Origin: Agarilytica sp045430305 | GTDB lineage: Bacteria; Pseudomonadota; Gammaproteobacteria; Pseudomonadales; Cellvibrionaceae | NCBI GenBank assembly: GCA_045430305.1 | Contig: JAILXW010000003.1 | Span: forward strand, 62,001 to 126,000 | DNA: 64,000 nt | Direction of reading: 5' to 3' | Part shown: positions 27,226 through 36,816 of the stretch, piece after piece | Position numbering within the stretch: position 1 is the stretch's first letter | Layout: every line of letters begins with the position of its first letter | Made by a program: the position numbers and the translations under genes | The notes under the pieces: model-generated | Seen by the model: only the letters and a program-made list of their open reading frames with translations | The model's database searches: none | Told to the model about the DNA's origin: nothing

Positions 27226-28551
27226 ATGAAAAACTCACAAGACTTTGTTGACTGGTTCAGACAGTCTTCGCCTTACATACACGCGCACCGCGGTAAAACC
27301 TTAGTGGTAATGCTGCCTGGCGATTGCCTGGATGAGAACAACAGCGTCAATATCGTCAGCGACTTGGTGATGTTGCATAGCTTGGGTATGAAGCTCATTG
27401 TTGTACACGGCGCGCGCAAGCAAATTAACGCTCAGCTGGCACTGAGCAATTTCGAGTCAGAATTCCACAAGGGTTTTCGGATCTCTCATAAAGAGCACAT
27501 GCTCGCAATCACCCAAGCCGTCGGCGCCACACGCATCCACCTTGAAGCCTTATTTTCTTCCGGCATGCCAAACTCACCAATGCACGGCGCAAAGGCGGTT
27601 GTACGCAGCGGAAACTTCGTTACTGCAATGCCAATCGGCATTATCGATGGGGTCGACCACCAAAATACGGGTAAGGTACGCAGTATTGACACTAGGGCCA
27701 TGAGCAAGGCTCTGGCTTGCAATGAAATTGTTTTGGTGTCGCCACTGGGCTACTCCCTAACAGGTGAAGTATTTAATTTATCCTTCGCCGAAATTGCCGT
27801 GCAAATATCACTGGAAATGGAAGCCGATAAACTTATCGCCTACAACGATGACGGTAAAATCTGTGATCAAGAAGGTCAGGATTATCGCGAAATGACGTTG
27901 CTCAAATGCGAGAAGTTTCTGGTCGACAACCAACAAAACCAGCAAAGTAATACTTTTTTCGCCTTACGCGCCTGCCATAAAGCCTGTGACGGCGGCGTAC
28001 CAAGAGCACACGTAATTTCTGCCAACGAAGATGGCTCACTACTTAAAGAGCTATACACGCGAGATGGCTCTGGCACGATGGTTTATCGCGATCACTACGA
28101 AACGATTCGTCGTGCACGCCCAGATGACGTAGGGGGCATTCTTAATTTGATTTCACCCCTAGAGCAAGCGGGCGCGCTAGTAAAACGCTCACGCGAACGG
28201 CTTGAACGCGAGGTCAGCTATTTTACGGTAATGGAAAAAGACAACCTGCTAGTAGGTTGTGCCGGCCTGTACCCGATGGATAACGAAACCTCGGGCGAGC
28301 TAGCATGTGTTGCCATTCACCCCGGCTACCAAAAAAGCGGGCGTGCCGCGAAGCTGCTAACACATATCGAGCGGCAGGCGAGCAAAATCGGCCTCAAGCA
28401 AATTTACGCACTCACCACGCAAACTGCGCACTGGTTCATCGAGCAGGGATTTACCGAGACTCACGTCGATATGTTGCCTGTAGAAAGGCGCCTGCTATAT
28501 AACTTTCAACGAAAATCCAAGGTATTCGTTAAGGCTGTTAAGAGTCACTAA
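27226..28551 (+). CDS. argA: N-acetylglutamate synthase
   Basis: First enzyme of arginine synthesis: transfers acetyl from acetyl-CoA to glutamate. The 441 residues match the classical ArgA layout: an amino-acid-kinase-like arginine-sensing domain (about 20-290; LIVVHGARKQIN, FRISH) and a GNAT acetyltransferase domain (about 295-441; CVAIHPGYQKSGRAAKLL as the acetyl-CoA loop). It is followed by a hairpin terminator, so the transcript probably ends here. Expected to be feedback-inhibited by arginine, as known for the family. Confidence 0.93.
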   Translation: MKNSQDFVDWFRQSSPYIHAHRGKTLVVMLPGDCLDENNSVNIVSDLVMLHSLGMKLIVVHGARKQINAQLALSNFESEFHKGFRISHKEHMLAITQAVGATRIHLEALFSSGMPNSPMHGAKAVVRSGNFVTAMPIGIIDGVDHQNTGKVRSIDTRAMSKALACNEIVLVSPLGYSLTGEVFNLSFAEIAVQISLEMEADKLIAYNDDGKICDQEGQDYREMTLLKCEKFLVDNQQNQQSNTFFALRACHKACDGGVPRAHVISANEDGSLLKELYTRDGSGTMVYRDHYETIRRARPDDVGGILNLISPLEQAGALVKRSRERLEREVSYFTVMEKDNLLVGCAGLYPMDNETSGELACVAIHPGYQKSGRAAKLLTHIERQASKIGLKQIYALTTQTAHWFIEQGFTETHVDMLPVERRLLYNFQRKSKVFVKAVKSH

Positions 28552-28570
28552 AAGCGCTTCATGCGCTTTT
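28550..28570 (+). terminator. Factor-independent terminator after argA
   Basis: Perfect 8-bp stem AAAAGCGC/GCGCTTTT with loop TTCAT, ending in a short T tract. It begins at the last base of the argA stop codon. The T run is only four bases, so strength may be modest. Confidence 0.7.
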
Positions 28571-28697
28571 GTCTAAGCTCGCGCCTATCTATTATTGCAC
28601 CCACTACTTTGTCTAAACCCCGATTTCCCGGTACTTTCCAGCAGGTTGTCGATTTATTGCCTAAACTTGTCTTATCCAGTATCAATAAGATCGAACT

Positions 28698-30386
28698 ATG
28701 GTTAACCCGCTTCTCAACAAAAATCCAAATGACATGCGCCAAATTGACATAGTTAAAATCTATGCGAATAAACGCTGCTTGATCATTGATGATTTTCCCG
28801 AGATCCGAGGCTCGTTAAGCCGAACACTGAAGACTTTCGGTGTGGCCTCGGTTGATACCGCAGCCGATGGACAGGATGCGATTAAGCTATGCCAAAACAA
28901 AAGCTATGACATCGTACTTTGTGATTACAATTTGGGGGCTGGAAAAGACGGCCAACAAGTACTCGAAGAAGTCCGTTTTTTACGCGTGCTTTTGATGACC
29001 AGCCTGTTCGTTATGATTACCGGTGAGTCCTCTCGCCATATGGTGCTCGGCGCACTTGAGTGTCAGCCCGATGACTACATCACCAAGCCTTACACACAGC
29101 AAAGCTTAAAAGTTCGCTTAAATAAAGCCATCGTTCGTCACGAAGCACTCCTTCATATCAAGCGCTCAGTGTCTAAGGGTAACTACAAACAAGCCCTAGA
29201 GTATTGCAATGAGATGATCGCCGAAGGGCATCGTTATTCTGCTGACTGTCTAAAAATGAAAGGCCAGCTGCATTTTCTGCTTAAGCAGTTAAAAGAGGCG
29301 AATGAAGTTTATGAAAGCGTTCTAGGTAAAAAACCGGTTGTATGGGCAAAGCTGGGCATGGCGAAAACCCAATTAGAACTGGAAAACCTTGACGCCGCGG
29401 AACAAATTTTAAATGAAGTTATCGACGAAGATGAACGCTACGTCGAAGCTCACGACATGATGGCCGATGTACATCTTAAACGCGCTGATACAGTGGCGGC
29501 CCAAGAATCCACAGAACACGCGTCGCGAATTTCGCCAAAATCAGTGCTACGCCACCGTAAATTAGCCGAGTTATCCGAGCAAAATCACGACGATGAAACG
29601 GCACTCAAATCACACCAACAATCGATTAAGTGGGGCTTAAATAGTTGCCACGAATCCGAGCAGGATTATTTTAATTACGCGAGAAAAGTCTCAGATGTTG
29701 TAAAAGGCGATGACTCCAGCGATTCAAAACTCCTGGTGAAAAACGCCAACAGCTTCCTCGATCGTGCCCGCAAGCGTTATACCGATCGCCCTGACGTCGC
29801 AGTCCAGGCCCAAATGGTAGAAACCCAGATTCATCAAGCCCAGGGCAATGAAGCGCTTGCCCAAAAATCTCATGAAAAAGCTAAGACCTTGTATAACGAG
29901 CTCGCCGCGCCCCCCGTAGAAACAAGCCTCGAGTTTGCTCGTTCACTTTATGCGCTAGATGAAGAGCAAGAAGCGAGAGAACTCCTCACTAAACTTGCCG
30001 CTCGCCATGAAGGCAACACAGATATTATGCGCATAATCGATGGCATTACTGGTGAGCCAATCACCGACGCCGGTAAAAAGGTTGCTGCTGGGCTCACCAA
30101 GAAAGGTATTGGGTCATACGAAGGCAAAGACTTCGATGCTGCGATCAATGTATTCAACGAGGCTTTGTTTACCTATCCGAAGCACGTCGGTCTTAACCTC
30201 AACCTTATCCAAGCAATTACTTCTGCTTCAGAGGCATCCGGTTTTGAATCCAAACACGAAGCAATGGTGAAGCGTTCACTGCGTGCGGTTGGGAAGATTA
30301 CCGAAGATAACAAGCAACACAAGCGTTACACATTCCTATTAAAGCAGATCGAAAAACACTATCCCGACGCGCTTATTTTCGACTAA
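28698..30386 (+). CDS. Response-regulator receiver domain with TPR repeats
   Basis: 562 residues. The receiver domain (about 25-150) has the acidic pair Asp31-Asp32, the phospho-acceptor Asp76 in LCDYNLG, the Thr in VMITGES and the Lys in YITKPY. From about 165 to 460 it is built of TPR-like helical repeats, and the last about 100 residues are again helical. There is no DNA-binding or enzymatic output domain, so it probably works by protein contact. No histidine kinase is adjacent. The start is taken at 28698; an ATG at 28734 would shorten it by 12 residues. Confidence 0.83.
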   Translation: MVNPLLNKNPNDMRQIDIVKIYANKRCLIIDDFPEIRGSLSRTLKTFGVASVDTAADGQDAIKLCQNKSYDIVLCDYNLGAGKDGQQVLEEVRFLRVLLMTSLFVMITGESSRHMVLGALECQPDDYITKPYTQQSLKVRLNKAIVRHEALLHIKRSVSKGNYKQALEYCNEMIAEGHRYSADCLKMKGQLHFLLKQLKEANEVYESVLGKKPVVWAKLGMAKTQLELENLDAAEQILNEVIDEDERYVEAHDMMADVHLKRADTVAAQESTEHASRISPKSVLRHRKLAELSEQNHDDETALKSHQQSIKWGLNSCHESEQDYFNYARKVSDVVKGDDSSDSKLLVKNANSFLDRARKRYTDRPDVAVQAQMVETQIHQAQGNEALAQKSHEKAKTLYNELAAPPVETSLEFARSLYALDEEQEARELLTKLAARHEGNTDIMRIIDGITGEPITDAGKKVAAGLTKKGIGSYEGKDFDAAINVFNEALFTYPKHVGLNLNLIQAITSASEASGFESKHEAMVKRSLRAVGKITEDNKQHKRYTFLLKQIEKHYPDALIFD

Positions 30387-30534
30387 AAAGCTACATTAAC
30401 GCTTACTTTTAAGCTCATTTCAGCCTGACCGCTGCTCCCGCCCCCACTCTCAACACGGCGGATATCGCCCCTGTCAACAAAGCGCCAAAATCTGGTATTC
30501 TTGCCAACCTTTTACACGCTACTCGGAGTCGACA

Positions 30535-32379
30535 ATGCCGCAATACCGTTCTAGAACGACGACTGCTGGCCGCAATATGGCTGGTGCACGCGCCTTATGG
30601 CGCGCAACTGGAATGAAAGATGATGATTTCCAAAAGCCCATTATCGCTGTCGTTAACTCTTTTACTCAATTCGTACCCGGGCACGTACACCTTAAAGATA
30701 TGGGGCAGTTGGTTGCACGCGAAATTGAGAAAGCTGGCGGGGTAGCAAAAGAATTTAATACGATCGCCGTCGATGATGGCATTGCCATGGGGCACGATGG
30801 CATGCTCTACAGCCTGCCTTCACGTGACCTTATTGCCGACTCGGTTGAGTACATGGTCAACGCACACTGCGCTGATGCCATGGTGTGCATTTCAAACTGC
30901 GACAAGATAACCCCCGGAATGTTGATGGCCGCTATGCGCTTAAACATTCCTGCCGTTTTCGTTTCTGGCGGCCCAATGGAAGCAGGCAAAACAAAACTAG
31001 CTGACCACGGCTTAGATTTGGTCGATGCGATGGTGATCGCCGCCGACACATCCGTATCAGACGAAACCGTCGCCGAATATGAACGTAGCGCCTGCCCCAC
31101 CTGCGGCTCCTGCTCAGGAATGTTCACGGCTAACTCTATGAACTGCCTAACCGAAGCTCTTGGTCTCAGCTTACCCGGAAACGGCACAACACTCGCCACC
31201 CATGCTGATCGTCGCGAATTATTCGAACGTGCAGGTGAGCTGATTGTAGAAATTTCCAAACGTTATTATGAGCAGGGCGAGGATTCAGTATTACCACGAA
31301 ATGTCGCAACAAAATCAGCGTTCAACAATGCAATGACGCTCGATATAGCAATGGGCGGGTCGACCAATACCATCTTGCACCTGCTTGCCGCAGCGCAAGA
31401 AGCGAATGTAGATTTTTCAATGGAAGACATCGACAAGCTAAGTTTGAATGTACCACAGCTTTGTAAAGTTGCACCTAACACTCAAAAGTATCACATCGAA
31501 GATGTTCACCGTGCTGGCGGAGTTTATGGAATTCTAGGCGAACTTGATCGTGCAGGTTTGCTCGACACCTCCTGCCACACCATTCACTCAAAGGATTTAT
31601 CAGAAGCACTAAAACAATGGGATATTGTGCAGACAGACTCACCTAGTGTCGCTCAATTTTTCAGGGCGGGCCCAGCGGGCATTCCTACACAAACCGCTTT
31701 TAGCCAAGATACACGTTGGTCAAGCTTGGATGGCGATCGTGCAGAAGGCTGTATTCGTTCTGCCGAACACGCGTACAGCCAAGAAGGCGGCCTCGCTGTG
31801 CTGAGCGGGAATATCGCTCGTGACGGATGCGTGGTGAAAACCGCAGGGGTCGATGAAGACAATCTCATTTTTGAAGGGCCTGCACATATTGCTGAATCAC
31901 AAGACAAAGCGGTAGAAGATATTCTCAACGATCGAGTAAAGCCAGGCTGCGTAGTTGTTATTCGCTACGAAGGGCCAAAAGGCGGCCCAGGTATGCAAGA
32001 AATGCTTTACCCAACGTCTTACCTAAAATCGAAAGGCCTAGGCAAAGCCTGCGCTCTTTTAACTGACGGTCGTTTTTCCGGCGGTACATCAGGCTTATCA
32101 ATCGGCCACGTATCCCCAGAAGCTGCAGCCGGGGGTGAAATTGGTATCGTGCAGAATGGTGACCCTATAAAAATAGACATACCTAATCGGACTATTAACG
32201 TACTGATCAGTGACGAAGAGATATCTAAAAGAAAACTCGAGCAAGACAAAAAAGGCTGGAAACCCGAACAACAGCGCCCACGCTCTGTTTCCGCAGCATT
32301 AAAGGCTTACGCCATGCTCGCAACAAGCGCAGATAAAGGGGCTGTTCGAGACTTATCAATGCTAGAAGGTAACGACTAG
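30535..32379 (+). CDS. ilvD: Dihydroxy-acid dehydratase
   Basis: Dehydrates 2,3-dihydroxy-isovalerate and -methylvalerate in valine/isoleucine synthesis. The 614-residue length is normal. Iron-sulfur ligands are visible: Cys122 in NCDKITPGM and the CPTCGSCSGMF block (Cys187-193); the metal-binding DDG lies at 80-82 and the C-terminal GRFSGGTSG motif is intact. CGGAGT lies 8 bases before the ATG as ribosome-binding site. Single gene with its own terminator downstream. Confidence 0.96.
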   Translation: MPQYRSRTTTAGRNMAGARALWRATGMKDDDFQKPIIAVVNSFTQFVPGHVHLKDMGQLVAREIEKAGGVAKEFNTIAVDDGIAMGHDGMLYSLPSRDLIADSVEYMVNAHCADAMVCISNCDKITPGMLMAAMRLNIPAVFVSGGPMEAGKTKLADHGLDLVDAMVIAADTSVSDETVAEYERSACPTCGSCSGMFTANSMNCLTEALGLSLPGNGTTLATHADRRELFERAGELIVEISKRYYEQGEDSVLPRNVATKSAFNNAMTLDIAMGGSTNTILHLLAAAQEANVDFSMEDIDKLSLNVPQLCKVAPNTQKYHIEDVHRAGGVYGILGELDRAGLLDTSCHTIHSKDLSEALKQWDIVQTDSPSVAQFFRAGPAGIPTQTAFSQDTRWSSLDGDRAEGCIRSAEHAYSQEGGLAVLSGNIARDGCVVKTAGVDEDNLIFEGPAHIAESQDKAVEDILNDRVKPGCVVVIRYEGPKGGPGMQEMLYPTSYLKSKGLGKACALLTDGRFSGGTSGLSIGHVSPEAAAGGEIGIVQNGDPIKIDIPNRTINVLISDEEISKRKLEQDKKGWKPEQQRPRSVSAALKAYAMLATSADKGAVRDLSMLEGND

Positions 32380-32400
32380 GTAGATTATTAGTGGAAAAGA

Positions 32401-32426
32401 AAAAGGGGCCATAAGGCCCCTTTTTT
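32401..32426 (+). terminator. Strong terminator between ilvD and TPR gene
   Basis: AAAAGGGGCC, loop ATAA, GGCCCCTTTTTT: 10-bp stem flanked by A and T tracts, so it can stop transcripts from both sides. It lies between the convergent ilvD and TPR genes. Confidence 0.88.
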
Positions 32427-32444
32427 AATAGATCGGAAAAAGTA

Positions 32445-33854
32445 TTATCGCGCTAAAGCTTCCTTCGACTTTTGCTCATTTTGAGCATACTTAATCCAGC
32501 TAGAAACGTATGCGCGACACGCTTTTTCTTTACGTGCCTGCTGGAAGGAGCTAATCGCAGATTTAAATTGGCCTAGCTCAACATATGAAATACCCATGTT
32601 TGTATGAACTTCACAAGCACGTTTTAACTGACCTGCGGCCAAAGCTTTTTTACCAGCGCTGATCGCTTCTTTATTTTGCTCATCTATGCCGTAAAGCGAA
32701 ACAAGCTCAGCATAAACGTTACCCTCTACTGGGCGATATTTCTTTTTACCTTTATTTGCAGCGTCTTCTTTTTTAGCTTTCTTAGCGGCTTCGTTTAAGA
32801 CCTTAATTGCTTTTTTAGGCTCTTTAGATGCACGATATGCGTTTGCAAGAATTTTCAAATACTTAACATTGCGCTCAACTTTACCGCTATCCATACCGCT
32901 CTTTAACACTTGAGCGCCTTTATAGGGAGCATCCGCACCCATATAGAGGTACGCAGTATTTACAATATCTTGACGCTTCTGCAAGCCACCCATTACATTC
33001 GTAGCATCAAGCGCAGCAAGCTGTGTTTTTTCACTACCTAACAAACCACTGACATTTGCGTAACGAGTCCACCACTTGGCCTTAGGATAATTAACAATTA
33101 ATTTTTCTAAGATTGGCTTACTTTCTTTGTAACGTTCTTTTTCAAGATTTAGCGCTACTTGCAAGTTATACCAAGATTCCTTCGCTACTTTACCTCTAGA
33201 TTCAACATCGGCAATCGCCTTGTTACAGTCCTTCAAAGCAGAGGTTTTGTCATTGTTCGCGTAGTGAATCGTACAGCGAAGAAAAATCTTGTCTGCAGGC
33301 ACCTTACTCGTGTTAAGTGCCATCCAATCATTGAGATACTTTAATGCACCACGGTAATCTTCTTGCGCGTAGTGCAATTGCGAAAGAGCACTTAAGGAAT
33401 CCAACTCCACAGCAATCGGGATATTAGGAGATTTGGAGACTACTTGCTTATAAGCACCAATCGCCTTCGGATAATCTTCTAACGAATAATAAGAAAATGC
33501 ATAAAAACGAAAAACCTGAGCCTTTTCATAGTCATTACACGACTTATTACACCAACGCTCCATGCTTTTAAGCTCTTTGAGCGCTTCATTAAAGTTGGGC
33601 TTTGCGTTGGGGTTCTTTTCCGTATCCGGATTTGTAAGCTCTGTAATTTTAGCCAAACGCTTCATCGTCGCTTCTTTAATACCGGGCAAACGACGAGTCT
33701 TAATTTTTTTCTTTTGAGCCTCAGCAGTAGACACAAAACTTACACTGATGCCACTTGCAACACGATCAGTTGCAACAGAGATAACACTGGCACCTATAAA
33801 AAGCCCCGTTCCAACAATAAGGGGTTTTGCCATTTGAGCAATTTTATTTATCAC
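32445..33854 (-). CDS. Exported TPR protein of the TonB2 cluster
   Basis: 469 residues. A signal-peptide-like N-terminus ends in STAEAQ at about 46; the rest is made of TPR-like repeats (for example YYSLEDYPKAIGAYKQVV and LSQLHYAQEDYRGALKYLNDW). It is the last gene of the DUF3450-TtpC-ExbB-ExbD-TonB-TPR operon and starts 6 bp after the tonB stop. Vibrio TonB2 clusters also end with a TPR gene; there it is thought to assist the complex, but its exact role is not settled. Confidence 0.8.
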   Translation of the reverse strand: MINKIAQMAKPLIVGTGLFIGASVISVATDRVASGISVSFVSTAEAQKKKIKTRRLPGIKEATMKRLAKITELTNPDTEKNPNAKPNFNEALKELKSMERWCNKSCNDYEKAQVFRFYAFSYYSLEDYPKAIGAYKQVVSKSPNIPIAVELDSLSALSQLHYAQEDYRGALKYLNDWMALNTSKVPADKIFLRCTIHYANNDKTSALKDCNKAIADVESRGKVAKESWYNLQVALNLEKERYKESKPILEKLIVNYPKAKWWTRYANVSGLLGSEKTQLAALDATNVMGGLQKRQDIVNTAYLYMGADAPYKGAQVLKSGMDSGKVERNVKYLKILANAYRASKEPKKAIKVLNEAAKKAKKEDAANKGKKKYRPVEGNVYAELVSLYGIDEQNKEAISAGKKALAAGQLKRACEVHTNMGISYVELGQFKSAISSFQQARKEKACRAYVSSWIKYAQNEQKSKEALAR

Positions 33855-33860
33855 GTGAAA

Positions 33861-34463
33861 TTACTCCTCACCGATCTTAAATATAAAACGGTTGCGAACG
33901 CCTGGCACTTCAATGGCTTCACCATCAATAACCTTCGGCTTATATTTAAATTTCGCGGCAGCTTTAATAGATGATTTAGCGAAAATCGTTTTGGGGCAAT
34001 CCGCCACTTTAACATCACGAGTCTCACCGGTTTTCGTCACGGTATATTCAACCGTACAATAACCTTCAAGACCTCGCGATAAAGCTCGGTTGGGATACTT
34101 CGCTTGCGTTTTCACGATAGGTAGATAATCGCCGTCTGAAGTAAAGCCACCGATACCCCCAATATTGATTTTTTTACTCACATTAGGAGCTACCGAAATC
34201 GAAGTATCAGCTTCAATGTTTTCAAACTCAGGCTCTGGTAGCTCGGGTGGTGGCTCTTCGGGCTCGTCTGGTTTATCTGGTTTGCGAGTATCATACTCGG
34301 TCGAAATTTCCTGATCAGGCATACTGATATCAGGAATCTTGTATTCATTGCCACCCTTTTGTTCTTCTAGCTGCTGAGAAATCAACAATTGCATAGCCAG
34401 AACAAGCAAGGCTGTGATGATCGCTGCCGGAACTACGGCGGTAAAAATTCGTGATACGTTCAT
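33861..34463 (-). CDS. tonB: TonB2-type energy transducer
   Basis: 200 residues: an N-terminal membrane helix (AVVPAAIITALLVLAMQLL), a short Pro/Glu linker (KPDEPEEPPPELPEPE) and a TonB C-terminal domain (AKYPNRALSRGLEGYCTVEYTV, KFKYKPKVIDGEAI). The short length and short linker are typical of TonB2 proteins that work with TtpC. It begins 11 bp after exbD. It should energise TonB-dependent outer-membrane transport, such as uptake of iron complexes or glycans. Confidence 0.9.
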   Translation of the reverse strand: MNVSRIFTAVVPAAIITALLVLAMQLLISQQLEEQKGGNEYKIPDISMPDQEISTEYDTRKPDKPDEPEEPPPELPEPEFENIEADTSISVAPNVSKKINIGGIGGFTSDGDYLPIVKTQAKYPNRALSRGLEGYCTVEYTVTKTGETRDVKVADCPKTIFAKSSIKAAAKFKYKPKVIDGEAIEVPGVRNRFIFKIGEE

Positions 34464-34474
34464 ATGCGCCTTTT

Positions 34475-34870
34475 TTAGTTCGCCGCCGACACAGTAACTT
34501 CGCCAATGCCAAGTTCACGCGCGGCTTGAGCTACTTCAGTCATGGTCTTGATGTTAGAGTCACGGTCTGCCTGTATAACCAGCTTACCCTTGGGCGTTTC
34601 CGCCAAAAGAATTTGCAACTGAGGTTTAACCTGGCGAATATCGTACTGACTCTTGTTGATCCATACTTTGTTATCGTCTGTTACAGCCACAAGAATAGGC
34701 GTTTTAACCGCTAGCGCTGTGGTTGCATCAGGACGATTGATATCGACACCGGGCTCTTTAATGAAGGAGGCGGTTACGATAAAGAAGATCAACATGATGA
34801 ACACCACGTCAAGCATAGGGGTTAAGTCAATCGCCCCAACTTCTTCATCTGCTTCTGCTCGTTTACTCAT
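34475..34870 (-). CDS. exbD: ExbD/TolR-family biopolymer transport protein
   Basis: 131 residues with one N-terminal membrane helix (LDVVFIMLIFFIVTASFI) that carries the conserved membrane Asp (in IDLTPMLDVVFIMLIFF) used for proton flow, and a periplasmic domain (KTPILVAVTDDNKVWI, LVIQADRDS). It is the stator partner of the ExbB-like proteins encoded upstream. It follows exbB across a 37-bp gap that contains a perfect palindrome. Confidence 0.93.
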   Translation of the reverse strand: MSKRAEADEEVGAIDLTPMLDVVFIMLIFFIVTASFIKEPGVDINRPDATTALAVKTPILVAVTDDNKVWINKSQYDIRQVKPQLQILLAETPKGKLVIQADRDSNIKTMTEVAQAARELGIGEVTVSAAN

Positions 34871-34892
34871 GAGGTCTCTCTAAAAATTTTGA

Positions 34893-34920
34893 AATGGATC
34901 ACTAATGTTAGTGATCCATT
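34893..34920. repeat. 28-bp perfect palindrome between exbB and exbD
   Basis: AATGGATCACTAA, TG, then its exact complement TTAGTGATCCATT. On the transcribed strand the first arm contains the last codons and stop of exbB. No T tract follows, so it is not a typical terminator. It may act in mRNA processing or in setting the ExbB:ExbD ratio. Confidence 0.6.
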
Positions 34921-35432
34921 GTTAAATGGTCTTCGAGTAATTGGTTTTCACGTTTAGCAATCTTGTTAATGTAGCTAGTGCCAAACACGCCTGAAAGCGC
35001 TGCCACCATGCCGGCCATTGTTGGGATTGTTGCGCGTGAAACACCTGCGGCCATGGACTTTGCATCGCCCCCGCCAGTAATTGCCAAAACGTCGAAGACT
35101 TGGATCATGCCAGTCACGGTACCGAGTAGACCCATTAATGGGCACAGGGCAACAAGCGTACCGAGCAAATCCAGGTTGGCATTAATTTTTTCGCTAACGC
35201 GCGAAATCATCGCAGTACGAATTTGATGGGCATTCCAGGAGTTGCGTTCAGGACGCGCTTCCCAACGGCCTACTGTACCGTCTGTTATTTTGCCAAGCGC
35301 ACCTTTGTAATAAAAGAAACGCTCGAGCATTAACGTCCACATCAAAAACGTGAGACCAGCGATCACGACCAAAATCGGACCGCCAGAGTCGATGAAAGAG
35401 CGTATCGCTTCGAGTTGATCATTCAAACTCAC
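34908..35432 (-). CDS. exbB: ExbB/TolQ-family proton channel protein
   Basis: 174 residues with three membrane segments (VVIAGLTFLMWTLMLERFF near the N-terminus and the pair around GTLVALCPLMGLLGTVTGMIQVF and TIPTMAGMVAALSGVF). The conserved MotA/TolQ/ExbB motif PLMGLLGTVTGMI is intact. It is the short ExbB of the TonB2-type complex and lies 10 bp after the larger TtpC-like gene. Confidence 0.92.
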   Translation of the reverse strand: MSLNDQLEAIRSFIDSGGPILVVIAGLTFLMWTLMLERFFYYKGALGKITDGTVGRWEARPERNSWNAHQIRTAMISRVSEKINANLDLLGTLVALCPLMGLLGTVTGMIQVFDVLAITGGGDAKSMAAGVSRATIPTMAGMVAALSGVFGTSYINKIAKRENQLLEDHLTMDH

Positions 35433-35442
35433 GGCGCTTCTC

Positions 35443-36816
35443 CTACTTGGCTTCTACTTTTTCAGCGAGAATGCCAGCACTTTGCTCTTCAAGAATGTGA
35501 ATAATTCCTCGCGCTTTGCTGTTGAGAAGCGTGTGGATTAACACTGTTGGAATCGCTACGATCAAACCTAGAACCGTTGTTACCAAGGCGCCAGAGATAC
35601 CGCCAGCCATCGCAGTTGGATCACCCGCACCAAAGACTGTAATCGCCTGGAAGGTTTGGATCATACCCGTTACGGTACCAAGCAGACCAAGAAGCGGTGC
35701 GACCATAGAGATGATCTTGATCATACCCAGGTACGATTCAATTGGAGGACGCTCTTTAAGTACTGCTTCTTCGAGTTTCAACTCAAGCGACTCAACATCA
35801 GCACCAGGGTTGTCTTCAGCCACTTTCAATACGCGACCCAGTGGGTTGTTGGTATTCGCTGAGCGAGACTTAAGCTGCGACTTCACTTTGCCGCCAACAC
35901 CCATCAAGACAAAGAAACGCCAAATCGAGATGAGTACCGCTACAGCAAAAACAGCCGTGATAACGTAACCCACTTCACGACCTTGATGCCAGCGCTCGGC
36001 CAAATCTGGAGCAGCAATCAAAGCTTTTAATAAGTTACCACCTTGAGGGCCGGTAGGGTCTACACCAACTTTAACAAAGCCAGAAGATGCGCCTTGTAAA
36101 GATTTGGCACCACCTAAGTGAGAAGACGGCTGGCGAGCCAATTCACTAATGCGGCCTTTTTCAAATGAAAGGTATTTTCCGTTCGATACTAAGTTGTAAT
36201 TACCGATTCGCACAACTTCTTGTTGTGAGGTGTTACCGGCAGGGTCAGATACTTCAGCGGTGAACTTAACAACACGACCACTTTCAACAGTTTCACGTTG
36301 TAGTTCATACCAAAGCTTCTCAATCTCTTCGATCGATGGAAGCCTAGTCTCACTGTTCATTTTTTCGATCAAACCTTCAAGGAAGTCACCACGACCAGGG
36401 TATTGTGAACTTACAATGGAAGTGTCCAGGTTCGCACGCAAATCACCCGCAGTAGAAGTTAAGTGGCCAAATAGCTCTTTCAAAGAACCAAGGCGCTCTT
36501 CATATTGCTTGCGTTTTTGCTGAACCAACAAATCTTGCTCTTTAAACTTCGCTTCCAAACGCTCAGAGCGACGCTCTTCGCCAACTTTAGTAGCTTCAGC
36601 TTTCTTTAAGAGGTTGTGCTGTTGAGTTTTATTACGACGGAATTCTGATTCACGTTTTTTATGCTCTTGGCTTTCAGCAATTTTGCTGTCTTTCATCATT
36701 TGCAATAGCTGATTAAGGCTTGTCGCCTTTTCACCTTGAGCAAATACAGAACCAGAGAATGCAAGTGCACCAGCGGCCGCGAAAGCCAAAAATTTATTTT
36801 TCATTGTCGTTCTCAT
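35443..36816 (-). CDS. TtpC-like MotA/TolQ/ExbB protein with long periplasmic domain
   Basis: 457 residues. After a signal peptide (FLAFAAAGALAFSGSVFA) comes a coiled-coil-rich periplasmic region (about 30-270), then three membrane helices with the ExbB motif APLLGLLGTVTGMIQTF. This is the TtpC architecture of TonB2 systems, where TtpC is needed alongside ExbB, ExbD and TonB2. Its ATG overlaps the stop of the DUF3450 gene (TAATG), with GGAGG seven bases upstream, so the two are translationally coupled. Confidence 0.88.
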   Translation of the reverse strand: MRTTMKNKFLAFAAAGALAFSGSVFAQGEKATSLNQLLQMMKDSKIAESQEHKKRESEFRRNKTQQHNLLKKAEATKVGEERRSERLEAKFKEQDLLVQQKRKQYEERLGSLKELFGHLTSTAGDLRANLDTSIVSSQYPGRGDFLEGLIEKMNSETRLPSIEEIEKLWYELQRETVESGRVVKFTAEVSDPAGNTSQQEVVRIGNYNLVSNGKYLSFEKGRISELARQPSSHLGGAKSLQGASSGFVKVGVDPTGPQGGNLLKALIAAPDLAERWHQGREVGYVITAVFAVAVLISIWRFFVLMGVGGKVKSQLKSRSANTNNPLGRVLKVAEDNPGADVESLELKLEEAVLKERPPIESYLGMIKIISMVAPLLGLLGTVTGMIQTFQAITVFGAGDPTAMAGGISGALVTTVLGLIVAIPTVLIHTLLNSKARGIIHILEEQSAGILAEKVEAK

